Below, piece after piece: positions 42,471 through 54,400 of a DNA stretch of 64,000 nucleotides (the first letter of the stretch is position 1; each line of letters starts with the position of its first letter). This stretch comes from Clavaria fumosa (Eukaryota; Basidiomycota; Agaricomycetes; Agaricales; Clavariaceae). The stretch spans positions 3,142,501-3,206,500 of the forward strand of contig OX637795.1 in assembly GCA_951802425.1 (NCBI GenBank), read 5' to 3'. The translations under genes and the position numbers were made by a program. The notes under the pieces were generated by a model that saw nothing but the letters and a program-made list of their open reading frames with translations, did not search any database and was not told where the DNA came from.

Positions 42471-43139
42471 CAGATGACTCTGGTGTACTTGACAGGATTG
42501 GGTATGGCCTAATGAACTTAGGCATGAGTGGTGAAACCCTCCTTGAAATTTGATACATATACTATGTTTCAGAGTGCTCCTACATGTATACTTCTATCAT
42601 TGCAGTATAAGATCCCACATGTATTTCCCTGGTCCTCAGTTCAAATATTATCATCTCTTGTTCCTAAACATTTCTTAGCTTTCATCCTCATTGTCCTTGA
42701 CATTGCAATTGCACAGGCAATGTGGGCTGATTACACCCAGAAGCACCAATGGGCTGTATGAATCATTTGCATATTGTAATTATACACTGTATTTTACATG
42801 GCATGACAAGTAGAAATGAATAACCATGGCCTAGGCAAGGGATTAACCAGAACACTGTTTGGCAAGTTGTCCAAGAAGGAAACAGCTATGAGAGGAAGCT
42901 TTGCTGATGGCCAAGTACATGTGTAAGAATTCCCACCCCTTCTTACTCCACATGACTCCCCCAACCACACTGCCTCTCATGCTGTCACCACCACCCCTGC
43001 CCCTACCCACATGCTCCCACCTCCTTTTCCTTGTCACCACCCCATGCAGTGCTGCCTCGCCAGTCCCTTGTGTATCCCACATGTATGACTCATGCAATGC
43101 ACTGCCCCCTTTCCGATTATGACTCATACCTCACATTAC

Positions 43140-44330
43140 ACACTATATAAACATGGACTCTTGTAGTGTAGTCTCCTTAGGTTGTGACTCCTCTTCCAAT
43201 ACAACCTTGCACTTCAATTTGGCCAAGCCACGAACCAGGTTCCCTCAAATGCACAGAAGTCACATTGCTCTTTGTGACAAGTAACAACCTTTCCCACTGC
43301 CTACCTCTTTGGACCTAGGCACTCTCCACCCTGCCCAAGTCGAAGCAAGACTTGTGTATCCCAAGAAGACAGACTGGTGCACTTTTGAACAGTGTATGAA
43401 TGATCCATCAGGAGAAAGGCTCTCCTGGGACGAGATATCGAGACTGACTTTGAACAACTGACACTGCCAAATATGCCTGGAGGAAGCTATGGTGACTTCC
43501 ACTACCTGAGACATTCAGAAGTAACTGCATTATTGTTCCAATGCCATTTTGCCAGCAAGAGGATCTTTATATGAGAAGATCCATTCCAAAACAACCCTTT
43601 GTCCCACAAACATTCCATTGAGTGGTGTACTTTCTGATGCAACCTGCTGGAACAGCTAGATGTTTTAGCTGAGAAACAAAGAAACAAAGATGAACTTACT
43701 GAGCTCCTATGAGGGGATGAAGATCTTGAAAGCTTTTCTAGTGAAAGTGACTACCAAAGCACTCTTGAAGAACTTACCCATTACTCCGTTGGGGTTCAGA
43801 CAGACCCAGTACCAGAAGTGCCACACTGCTCTGCACATGCCCAAACCAACCTCACCTTTCTCAGCCTAGAAGATAGGCTACGTATCGACATTTTTGCAGA
43901 ACCCCCTCGAATCTACCTACAACCCGACTAAGACATGGCAGACATCACACCTGCACCAGAACCAGCACCACCCCTCGCCCCTGCCATGTTCTCCCTAAAG
44001 ATCACCATGTACTCTGGAAAGAGGGAGGAGTTCCAGACCTTTTTGAGAAGCCTGCGTCTGGAATTCCAAGTAAACGAGGCCAAGTACCTGATGGACTTCC
44101 ACAAGGTAGTCTTCTGCTTAAGCCACATGACAGAAGGATATGCCGCAGAATGGGCAAATCAAGCTGTGAATGTGCTACTAGAAGAAGGAGGCAAGCTTGT
44201 AATTTGGGCCACGTTCGAAGCTCGAATGAGAGAGGCCTTCTCTCCCATCGAGGACCAAGCCTTGGCCATGCAGGAACTTAGCAATTTCAAGCAGGTACAG
44301 ATGGATGCGGTGCAATTTTTGTCTTTATGA
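43140..44330 (+). pseudogene. gag: Ty3-type gag fragment with upstream leader
   Basis: An ATG at 43935 opens 131 codons resembling the N-terminal capsid of element 1: T-F-L-R-S-L-R-L, then A-A-E-W-A-N, then W-A-x-F-x-x-x-M-R-x-A-F. The frame stops at about 44330, before any zinc knuckle. A TATA-like TATATAAAC near 43146 and an interrupted open stretch upstream suggest the 5' end of a different chromovirus-like element. No matching pol follows. Confidence 0.65.
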
Positions 44331-44929
44331 GGAAGGATTGGGAGGACTGGGAGGCAATAGGTGCATTAGAAAAGTTGTGAGGAAACTGAAGAGAGGAGGA
44401 ATTAGTTGTGGCCCACATGAGTATGGGGGTTGGTTTGTTGTTGTGACTCAGAGTTCCCCTGGAAGTTCTTGAGTTGCTTCCTCATTTAACTCTTCATGCA
44501 GGTCATCCACATCCTCTTTGACTTCTTCCTCAACTTTGTAAGCCTCCTGAAGATCTTCCTCTCCTTCTTCCAATGTGAAGATGGCTCATCCTGCTACTCT
44601 TTGGTCAGGGCATGCAGCACTTTAATGTCCTGCTTCCCACATCTCAAACAAAGGTTTCCCTGATGGCATCCTTCTCATTCCTCATCACTAAGCACAATGT
44701 AAGGCAGGTTCAGGTCGAGCTGGCAGGCAAGGTGGATTAATGGGTTGTGGTGGGGTTGTGGGGGTTCCTGCAGCTGGTCTGGGTATCATGGGATTGTTAC
44801 CAGTGGTGGGGTAAGGTTGCAGTTTCTGCCTTGTTGGGCAGGTAGATGAGGGGCAGGTGGGTTGGTGTGGAATTGAGCTCATTGGGTCTTGCTCTCATAC
44901 TCCCAGTGCCCCTGGTCAATCCATATAGC

Positions 44930-45160
44930 CAAATCTCATAGCTCCTGGGAAAAAAGCAAAAGTATATACAGCAGGAACCCCAGCGCTTGCCAGCATTCCC
45001 ACACTCAGGCCCCATGTGTTATGTGATGTGCTGAAGGCCTGGGTCATGTGACCTGGGGATTATGTAATCTGGCTCCTGTCTGGATCACATGACTAATCCA
45101 TGATCTTCCCACAACTCTTTAGTAACCATTCCATGACCACTTACATAAGTGATCCTGACA
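44930..45160 (-). repeat. degenerate LTR of the element 1/2 family
   Basis: Ends ACTTACATAAGTGATCCTGACA on the plus strand, as the LTRs of element 2 do. It has a TATA-like GTATATA, CAGCATTCCCACACTC and GTCATGTGACC in the same order. Most differences are CpG to TpG/CpA. The left boundary is uncertain. Confidence 0.6.
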
Positions 45161-45784
45161 ATAGTTGAATTCTGACACTTGGCAATTACGTCTGACCAAC
45201 AAATGGCAATTCCAAGTGCAATCCATAATTCTGACAATTGCTGCTTGCCTTGCTGTTGCTCAGGCATTGTTCAGGAGTTGCTTTAGGATTTGCAGGGTGG
45301 TCTCTAGACAAGTTAGTGCATATGCCTCAATGATGTTAGGTTTTAGGGTATCAATATGGTGGCTGAAACATGTCTCTGGGCAATTTCCTTATTATTTGTC
45401 TTGCATTTTCTTCTTTGTAGATCTTCTTTGGTACTATTCCACTTCTGATAATTCTTCAGTATATAATCCTTGAAGTAGTAAATACTACAACATACTATAT
45501 AACATAAACTCAATTACCCACATATGCATAAGGATCACTGTCAAGAGCCACCTAAGTACTTGGCTGGGTATCACACAGCAGCCACCCTCTTGTGCAGTGT
45601 CTGGGTCAAACCCCTCTGTCATGCTACCTTGACCATCCCCTACCTCATCCAGTTGCATCCCTGCCACTCATTGGCAACATGACCAACATGCAGGATTCCT
45701 GCCCATTGTTGGAATTACTGCTATGCCCCCTCCTTGCCATTGTATACATTATTAACTGGTTTAATTGACCTACTCTTGACAACA

Positions 45785-46110
45785 AATTGGCATAAGCTTG
45801 CATGTATATTAGCATAATTCTGCACAAATTGGCATAAGCTTGCACATATATCAGCATAATTCTGCACACATTTGCATAAGCTTGCACATATATTAGCATA
45901 AGCTTGCACAAATATGCATAAGCTTGCACATACATTAGCATAATTCTGCACAAATTTGCATAGGCTTGCACATATAATAGCATAATTCTGCACAAATCAG
46001 CATAAGCTTGCACATAAATTAGCATAATTCTGCACAAATTTGCATAGGCTTGCACATATAATAGCATAATTCTGCACAAATCAGCATAAGCTTGCACATA
46101 TATTAGCATA
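45785..46110 (-). repeat. 42-bp satellite array, right arm
   Basis: Inverted counterpart of 42110-42470, with one shorter unit near 45900. Unit order differs between arms, so the arrays have changed independently. Confidence 0.85.
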
Positions 46111-46378
46111 CATTTGCACACACAGGGCCAATATTGACACATGTGCCCATGCATGGACACATATGCACATTCATGGATGCTCATGCCCATGCATGTAAAT
46201 GAATGGGCACACATGTACACAGATGGACATGTGTGTACATACATGTCCATGCATGTCCATACATGCACACATGTGTGCATGCATGTCTGGAAGCATAATT
46301 TACCAAAGATATGAATTTTGTCCAGTTTGGTCCTTCATACTATCTCGCGTCGAAGCTGGTACGGGCCACACTGAAACA

Positions 46379-47118
46379 ATGCCTGGACTGCTACAGGATT
46401 GTGCAGCGGCCAATGGAAAGGGGAACATGGACCTCTTGCTCCAGAACTTGGCTCTTCATGACTCCTCGCTCGCGCTCCACCTAGGTCAGTTCAGCAAGGC
46501 ACATTGCTTCCTCGAAGCGCTGAACGAGGAAGAACAGCTCCCTGCGACCTACTACTTCCGTGCACGCATATTCAGGATACAAGGCTTTATAAATGCCGCT
46601 GCCGAGCAGCTTCGTCTAGCTCTCAAATTGTTGCCACTTCCTCCACCAGCACAGAACGCCGAAAGACACGTACGTTTGCATGACTTCTTGGAGGTGTTTC
46701 TCGTCAGCACTTTGCTCGACGACTGGGAAGCTTGTCAACAGCCCAATCAAGGCCCTCAAGCATTAGTCACTCTTGCTCGAAATTTGTGGGAGAACTGGCT
46801 TCGGGACGTTAGCCCTTCAGATTATGATCCAATTGCGGTACGTTCCCTTCCGTTTTCCACCCAAAGAGTCTGTTTCACGGATCCAAGGTTCTTATTTTAG
46901 ACCTGTATCTAAATATCGATCCGGAAGGTGATGATTCCGTCAAGGACAACTCTTTGCTTCTCCTCGATCGTCTCATCTCGCACCTCGCATCCCAGCTTCG
47001 TATATCCGAAGCGTTCGAGTTGTTCACCTCGCGAATAGTTCGATCCGATCCGGCTTGGGATGGACATCTTCATCTCACAAGGCTATATCACACCTCAATG
47101 TGCATCATTCTATTTTGA
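46379..47118 (+). CDS. unrecognised host-like gene, two exons
   Basis: Exons 46379-46837 and 46888-47118, with a 50-bp GT..AG intron in phase 0. 229 residues. The N-terminal 150 residues are rich in Leu and Ala helices with a pattern that could be TPR-like repeats (L-G-Q-F-x-K-A-H, then A-x-Y-Y-F-R-A-R-I). That assignment is weak. Base composition (about 50% GC, CpG present) differs from the AT-rich repeats around it. The gene may continue through a further intron after 47100, and its 5' end may have been altered by the TIR element ending 34 bp upstream. Confidence 0.5.
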
Positions 47119-47238
47119 GCTTCCGCATCAACCCTTCCTCGAAATTTCATCTATCATCCATTCCCACATAATGAATGGAATCCAAGCCCACGCAGATACG
47201 AGAGAACGGTTTGTTTTGCAATATGATTGCTGGCATGT

Positions 47239-48115
47239 CTAGGCGGCACGATGTGAGGAATCAAGGTTGTTTGCACTTTTGATTGGCAATGGTGAGCGTG
47301 CAATACCATGGGCACGGATAAGATCGTGGAAAACGCCTGTCAATATGGGTGCTACTTGCCGCACTATATAAGCGAACAATATCAATCGCCCATCATCGAT
47401 GACAACCGTGCAGTACCCAGGATGTAGTGAAGTAGGCACTTTCACGAGTGCAGCGGGCGTGTGGAATTTCCGAAGCATGGCTACTGTCATGGGGCTCTAC
47501 ATACGCGATATGATGGATTGGTCGTCGCCCGATAGTAAGAGGAGTTTGGCATGCGTGAACATGAATGCCATACAGAGTAGTCTGTCTCCCCCCATGGAGA
47601 TTATCTTCAATATGAAGTTGACGCCTGGGGATGCGTGGGCGTGGGTGCATGGAAGTGCGGATAGAATGGGAACGAGGGAGGGGGAAGGAGGCGTACTAGC
47701 GTCTGGACGTAATCCTTGTCGAAGCTGCCCTCGACGTACTTGACATGAGGCTCGTCTTTCTGGCCTGTGAGTCCCCGAACATGCCGACTTCGACTTCGAC
47801 GCTGAAAAAAAATTGCATAAGCGAGGTGGGAAACCCATGGTTTATGAGACCGGGCAGTCGCACCTGTTCTTTTCCTCGCCGTTCTCGAGCAACATGGGCA
47901 CTCGGGCCCGGACATTATGGGATCATCTCTGAGTGTATTAGGCAGAATGAATGGCGCGTGATAAGAGCTCGAGCGGCGGCTGGTTGGTTCGGGGCTGAGA
48001 AGGGGCGGTAAAACAACAGGTGCCACGCGTACACATTAGTGAGGAAGCGATACCAACGGCGGCGAAGAGAGTGAAGTGAATAGAGTGTAGAAGTGAATGC
48101 AGTGAAGTGAGCCAT
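47239..48115. other. GC-rich stretch with competing open frames, strand unresolved
   Basis: Open frames of 80-140 codons exist on both strands. The minus strand has H-V-K-Y-V-E-G-S-F-D-K-D-Y-V, followed in another frame by a hydrophobic helix. The plus strand has M-G-L-Y-I-R-D-M-M-D-W. I could not build a spliced model that joins them. A host gene is likely here, most probably on the minus strand and divergent from the gene at 48358, but I cannot prove it. Confidence 0.35.
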
Positions 48116-48357
48116 GAATGCCGAAATTGGGTTCTAACTTCTAAATGTGGGATTCTAGGGTGGTAAAAAATTTTGGTGGTGATTGGGCAGTGATGGACAT
48201 CTCTCAATGCGTCGGGTAACTTCATGGTGACTAGCAGAGAATACCTAGATAAATTCGAATTTGCGTCTGCGCAGCTATGTGCCCCTGGTCTGAACTGTCG
48301 CAGCTTGCAAGACAACTGTGGTGCACCGCCGCAGAGCTCTCCATTCTTCCACTCATG

Positions 48358-49929
48358 ATGTCGAAGGTGTCTGATGTACAGTATTATCATCATGGGCCAT
48401 TCAAAGTGTCTGGAGGCGTGCTACCAGATGCCGTTACAGCATATCGGACCTATGGAGACCCCAAGTTACCATGCGTCGTATTTCCGACTTGTTTCCTGGA
48501 AAAGCTTCCTGCCAGTGGTGTGTTCTTTTACTTATGCTCCTGCATGCGAATGTGACTATTTGTAGATGAAACGAACCTGGTGGGGAAAGGCAAAGTATGG
48601 CAGCATTCACTATCGCATTATCTCAAGCGCTCAATAAAGCTCAGGCTCTAGATCCCACTAAATTTTACGTTGTCATCTTTGCATTGTTTTCCAATGGAGA
48701 AGTGAAGTAAAGTTGTCTTTCAGTCAAGCATATGCTAACAGCCACAAAGTCATCTTCACCATCAAATACTGTGAGTTTTCCCATGCTATTTCATCTGTCT
48801 TGACGTTGTCTTGTCTAGCCTCCTCCGTACAATGGCCCTTACTTTCCTGCTGTGTCCTATGAGGATAACGTGTTTGTGGTCATCTTCGTAGTTCTACCTT
48901 TCGCCTAATCGTGGCGTTCCTTTCGTAGGCGTGCTCAGTATCAGGTCCTCACAGATCACCTTGGGGTAGCAAAAGTGTTTTGTGTGGTGGGTTTCTCCAT
49001 GGGCGGTCAACAGGTCTGTATGGCATTTATTTTGGACAGACGTGATAACACTTGTGCCAGGCATATCATTGGGTCACGATTTATCCGGACTTGGTGGAGC
49101 GGTTTGTAGTGCTCTGTGGCTCAGCGCGCACTAGCCCTCATAACATATGGTCAGCTATTTTGTCATATGTCATGCCATTGCTCTTATGTTCCGTCCAGCG
49201 TCCTTGAAGGGCCGAAGATGGCATTGCGGAATTCCAAGGACTTTGAGGATGGTCTTTACTTGACCAGTCCTCGTCTTGGTCTGCAGGCTTATTGTCGGGC
49301 TTTCTGTGCATGGCTATACAGCCAGACGGTACGAGAATAATCCGTCCTAACCCAATCTTTTGAAATCTCAGTTTCGTTCATAGTGGTACCGACAGCACTT
49401 GTACCTTCAGGATGGGGAGTGAGTCATTGAAGATTTGTGGTGCATCTTCACAATACCTGATCCATCAAAGGTTTTGTAACCTCGAAGAATTCTTACAGGA
49501 TGCGGAAAGCTTTATACTCAAAACTTGGGATGCAAATGATATTCTTGGGATGATGCACACTTGGCAGAATGGAGATATCTCGCAAATACGTCACGGGGGC
49601 GATCTTCCCCTTGCCCTGAAGGATATCAAGGCAAAAGGGTTGATCATGCCCTCAAAGACAGACCTTTATTTCACCGTAGGTATATGCTCTGTTCAGTTGT
49701 CAGCGGTACTGACAATGCTCTCTTCAAGCCGGAAGACAACCTGATTGAGATTTCGCACATGGAGAATGCAAAATTTGTGATGATAGACTCCATCTGGGGG
49801 CATAACGGTAAGCGTGATAACAGCGGATGTTGACTTCCTGAATACAACTGCTCAGCAGCTGGATGGGGGAGTGCTCCTGCAGATCTGCACTTTATCACGT
49901 CCCAGCTCCAAGACTTTCTCAAAGAATAA
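48358..49929 (+). CDS. homoserine O-acetyltransferase-like alpha/beta hydrolase, twelve exons
   Basis: Exons: 48358-48517, 48566-48594, 48645-48701, 48750-48770, 48819-48871, 48929-49013, 49061-49149, 49199-49328, 49384-49418, 49471-49675, 49729-49807, 49856-49929. All introns are GT..AG, 47-57 bp, and the 1017-nt sum is in frame: 338 residues. The nucleophile elbow is G-F-S-M-G-G. Catalytic Asp lies in K-T-D-L-Y-F and His in I-W-G-H. This matches the MetX-like branch of the family, which moves acyl groups to homoserine or hydrolyses esters. Whether it is the biosynthetic enzyme is uncertain, because fungal genomes carry several paralogues. An in-frame ATG at 48277 is an alternative start. 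No disabling change seen. Confidence 0.88.
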
Positions 49930-51195
49930 TGCTGCATTCTCATGTGATGGGGAAATCAATATATTTTTAACTGTCGTACCATCTAGTGACAGGTGATATA
50001 GCACATTGGTGTATTACCCTTAAGATTTAGCTTGCAGTTCTTATTTTGTGAGATTGTTGGTGCCAGATTACTTTTTGGTCAGAAGTCAATCTGTAAGCAC
50101 CATGTAGAAAAATCAATCACCGGTGTGAGGTAGCATGGTCAGTGAGCGGGGGGGGGTTGCCAGGCAGTGTGGAAGAGTGCAGGGTGGTGCGGCAGCAAGT
50201 AGGAGGCACCAGGTGGCATGGTGTGGTGTGAGGTAGCATGGTATACCTATACTACAAAGCAAGACATCAGTTACAACACAGTTCATACAACACTATTCAC
50301 AGCACATGCATTACATAAGCTTTCAGCATGACTAGACACTCATTAGCCCTGGGGACTGGCAATCCCCACTACAGCCATACTACAGCCATGTGTCACTTAC
50401 ATCAGCAATGTCTCTGTGGGTAAGATAAAATTTGTAAAAATATTCTGATTGCTGGAGAATATAGACAACATATATAGGAACAATATCTTTCACTAAAACT
50501 GAGCTCAAAAGTGGCTGAGGAATGCAGGAAATAGCACACAGATATCTGCATCCATTTATGGTAACTTCCAGATCATGTTGCCATAAATAGATGCAGATAT
50601 CTGTGTGCTCAAAGAATTTTTGAAGGAGAAATATTCAAAATTATTCAATTTTTTTCTTGTATTTATTGCTGAGACAAATTCAAATCATCATATTTTAAAA
50701 TTTTATATATAATAATACCACTCAAAAAATTAGGTGAAAAAGAAAATAAAAAATTCATAACCCTACAAATTTTTTATTTTCTAACAACTTTTCTTGCCTT
50801 GAATATGTGAAATGAAACAATCTTTTATAAATAAATTCGAATTTTTTTACAATATGTGAAACCATTTTTGATGCCTACAAGTTTAAATTTTTTTTGCATC
50901 CTTTATTGTAATTTTTTACACTGTAATAAGTTGGTCATGAACACTGTGCATAGGTTGTGACTTTCATTGTGACTTGCATATTGAAACCTCAGGAAAGTCG
51001 GGTGAACTCTTTCAGGCAATGGGACCTCATGATGGTGAAGAACCAAGAGGGAAAGAACGAAGGAAAGGAAGAGAGAAAGCACTGAAGCATCGCCATCCGT
51101 GTTCTTAACCATCTCAGCAAACTCATCAACGACTCTCTCCCCCAATGCGGAGCGCCTCGACGCACATTCAACTCTTGTTGTACCTGAAGAGGGCC
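49930..51195. other. AT-rich intergenic stretch
   Basis: 50139-50245 is a GT/GG-rich segment bounded by two copies of GTGTGAGGTAGCATGGT. 50422-50576 is an inverted partial copy of the centre of the foldback element at 32374. 50600-50930 is very AT-rich. No gene supported. Confidence 0.5.
50422..50610 (-). repeat. partial copy of the foldback-element core
   Basis: Matches 32696-32850 in inverse orientation, including GATATCTGCATCCATTTATGG and ATTCTGATTGCTGG. It is followed at 50581 by an inverted repeat of its own end. Confidence 0.8.
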
Positions 51196-51200
51196 CACTC
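51196..51200. other. target-site duplication CACTC, left
   Basis: CACTC precedes the 5' LTR and is repeated at 55806-55810 after the 3' LTR, fixing the boundaries of the Copia element. Confidence 0.9.
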
Positions 51201-51430
51201 TATTGGTAATCACCCGGACAGATTACGTAACACGTGTGTTTATTTGGCTACAATGTAGCAGTGCCACAGCTCAGTCTTAACTTTGACTGAGCTGTGAGTT
51301 TACATCTTTTCACTTCACATTATAACCGTACTGATGGCCTAGGGTAGAACGAAATAACCCTAGGTACTGCAACAATTACACTCAGTCTTAACTTTGACTG
51401 AGCTAACGAAATAACCCTAGTTATTCTATA
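51201..51430 (+). repeat. 5' LTR of the Copia element
   Basis: 230 bp. Inside are two copies of CTCAGTCTTAACTTTGACTGAG, a near-perfect inverted repeat, and two of AACGAAATAACCCTAG. These could act in transcription or in RNA folding. Confidence 0.95.
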
Positions 51431-51434
51431 GATT

Positions 51435-54400
51435 ATGAGATTCGTTGCGCAAAACGACCTCACGACCACCAATACCTCCTCCAACGCCTTAGGTGTCCCT
51501 CGACTCCGCGACGACGGAGCGAACTGGGCTGACTACGAGTCAAAAGCCCGCACCGCAATGGGCGCGAGAGGGTTAATAAGGCATCGTGATGGAACTGCAC
51601 GAAAACCAGTTGCTTACCCTGAAGATGCCGGAATTCCAATGAAGGCTCCAGGGATAAAAGCTACTGACGACAACCTCGAAGAAAAAGAACGAAAGTTTGA
51701 CGAGTACGAGCAAAAAGAATATAGTGCCCAGCACATATTACTTACTACGGTATCACCACGTCTCGCAACGGTCATCAAGTCCTTGTCAGCATCTGAGATG
51801 TGGAAGGCAATACGCACTGACGCTACCCGAAAGAGTCAACTTCACAAAGTTGACACGCGCCGCAGGTTGCAGTCCATGACCTGTGCCGAGGACGGTGACA
51901 TCAAAGCACACCTAAATGCAATGATCAAGGTTCGAGACGAACTTGAAGGCATCGGCGCATCAGTGATGGACGATGACTTCACGACCATGATACTTACTTC
52001 CTTGCCGCCTAGCTATCGCAGCCTCCTTCACTCAATCACGCATGCCGCAAGCCTGTCATCTACGGAGATCTCTCCAAATGACCTCATGCGTATAGTCTTA
52101 GAGGAAGCACGACAGCGCGAAATAGCAGACCTTGCGTCCAAATCTGGTGACGCAGCCCTTCATGTTAAAAAGGGTAAAGGCCGCAAGGGAAAATCAGACG
52201 ACTCAGGCACGAAAACACCCTGTGAAAACTGCAAACGCACCAATCACAAGACCGAAAACTGTTACTCTGACGGCGGAGCGAAGCAAGGCCAAGCGCCCTG
52301 GCAAAAGAAAAAGGAAAAAGCCAATACCGCAGCCACACAGGCCAAAAAGCAAGAAAATGACGAAGAATACCTTGCATTTACTTGCCTAGCGGACCGGCAT
52401 GAAGTCGCAGCCGCCATATCCCAGACGGGTAAACCGCACGACATCATCCTAGACAGCGGCGCAACCGCGCATTTCTGTCCAGACAGGTCAATGTTTGTAA
52501 GCTACTCTTCTACCAGTCCGACTGCTATCACTGCTGCCGACAGACGCGAGTTAAAAGCCGTTGGTCGCGGCGATATCATTCTACAAACACAGAATGGTGA
52601 GCGCACAAGTACCCTAAGACTACGGAACGTCGCGCACGCACCCAGCATGGCATTTACTCTTGTATCTGTTGGGAAACTGGATGATGCCAGATACACTGCC
52701 GAGTTCACCGACAATCTTTGCCAGATAAAGGATCACCAAGGGAAAGTGCTTGCACAAATCCCTAAAGTGAATGGGTTATACCACATAAAGACATTATCTT
52801 TAGAAGCCCACCTAGCCAAGAAGCAACGAACACTTACATTGTTCGAAGCCCACCGTGCCTTGGGTCATATAAACTACGCCGCAGTCAAACACGCCGTGTC
52901 TTCGGGCAAAGTACTCGGGATCTCGATAGACAATGCATCCGAAGAGGTCTTCTGTGACGCATGTGCTCAGGCTAAACCCCACCGGTTACCATTCCCTGAT
53001 AAAGCTACCAATCGTGCAAAAACCTACGGGGAACGCATCCACGCTGATGTTTGGGGCCCTGCTTCCATCTCATCACTCGGCGGTAGCCGCTACACAGTCG
53101 ATTTTGTCGACGACGCGACTCGCTGGACCGAAATCTCCCTCCTGCACAAAAGGTCAGATGCTTTCAATGCTTACAAAAGGTTGGAAGCGCAAATAAGCAC
53201 TCACAACAAGACGAGGATAAAGTTCCTACGCTCTGACCGAGGAGGGGAGTTCAACAGTGACGCATTCTCAGACCATCTAGCTGAGAAAGGTACAAAACGC
53301 GAGCTCACCACGCATGACACCCACGAGCAGGTGGGAGCAGTCGAACGCTGGAATAGGACGAAAGCAGAGCTTGCGAGAGCCATGCTTATTGACTCAAACC
53401 TCCCCAAATTTCTCTGGGGCGAAGCTATGACTCACGCAGCTTGGATAAAGAATAGATCACCTACCCGCGCCCTCGAAGGTGAAACTCCGTTCCACGCCCG
53501 CTACGCTAAGCACCCCAACCTGTCTAAACTAGTGCCTTTTGGCACACCAGCATGGGTAAAGATCGCCGATGCCGGCAAGCTCGAATGGCGAGCGCGCAAG
53601 GGTCACTTTCTCGGGATTGACTCAACTAGTACAGGGTACAGGATCTATTTTCCTGATACTAAACAGATCAGGATCGAACGTGAGGTTGTGTTCAATCTAG
53701 ATGAAAACACTGACGCTATCGTTTGGACCGGTGAACTGCCGCTTGAGGGGAGGACGATAACACGGCTCAATCAGCACTCCACCGATCAGCCCAACTACCC
53801 CCCGATAGCCGTTGATCAGCCCGATTCCCCAAATGAAGAACCACAAATGAACTTACCCGTTGCGCCGTCGATCGACGACGACCCACTTCCTAGCCGCACC
53901 CGCCCTCAACCCGGTTTCTACAAAAACCTGGCCGGCTACGCCCCACGAGGGCACGCCGCAAATCTAGCCGATGTTCAAACTGACGACCACCCGCCGCTGT
54001 TCGCCTTACTTGCAGGTTCCATTGGCAGCGAGCCACGCTCTATAGCTCAAGCGCTAGCTGGTCCGGATGCTAACCAATGGAAGAGGGCCTATCAGATCGA
54101 GCTGGACCAGTTGAACCGCTCACGCACCTGGGACATCGTCGACCGACCTCCGGACAAACCAGTTATTCCGTGCGGATACGTCTTCAGGCTAAAACTGGGT
54201 CCTAAGGGCGAAATCGTCAAATACAAGGCTCGCGTCGTCGCAGGAGGACACAGGCAAACGAAAGGGACAGACTACAATGAAACCTTCGCCGCTGCAGCGA
54301 AGATTGCGTCCATACGAGTCCTACTTGCCCTAGCTGCACAACGAGATTGGGAGATAGACCAAGTGGATGTCGTAGCAGCTTACCTCAACGCCGAGCTGGA

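Larger units (their letters stand above)
41876..46345. mobile_element. TIR element with satellite arms and 6-bp target duplication
   Basis: Inverted arms of about 600 bp begin TATGAAGGACCAAACTGGAC at 41882 and end with its inverse at 46339. CTATCT copies at 41876-41881 and 46340-46345 look like a target duplication. Each arm contains an ACATGCATGTG-rich stretch and an array of 42-bp units. Between the arms (42480-45780) lie gag and LTR debris but no transposase that I can recognise. It is therefore a non-autonomous element or a composite built by insertions into a smaller one. Confidence 0.75.

Noticed and set aside
41941..42477. 178-codon open frame with a 14-residue repeat (and its inverse near 46 kb)
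   Set aside because: The repeat unit is 42 bp, divisible by three, and lies in TIR arms; a protein is not supported.
47399..47743. Plus-strand 114-codon frame as a separate gene
   Set aside because: The opposite strand is equally open and no spliced model could be built; kept as unresolved.
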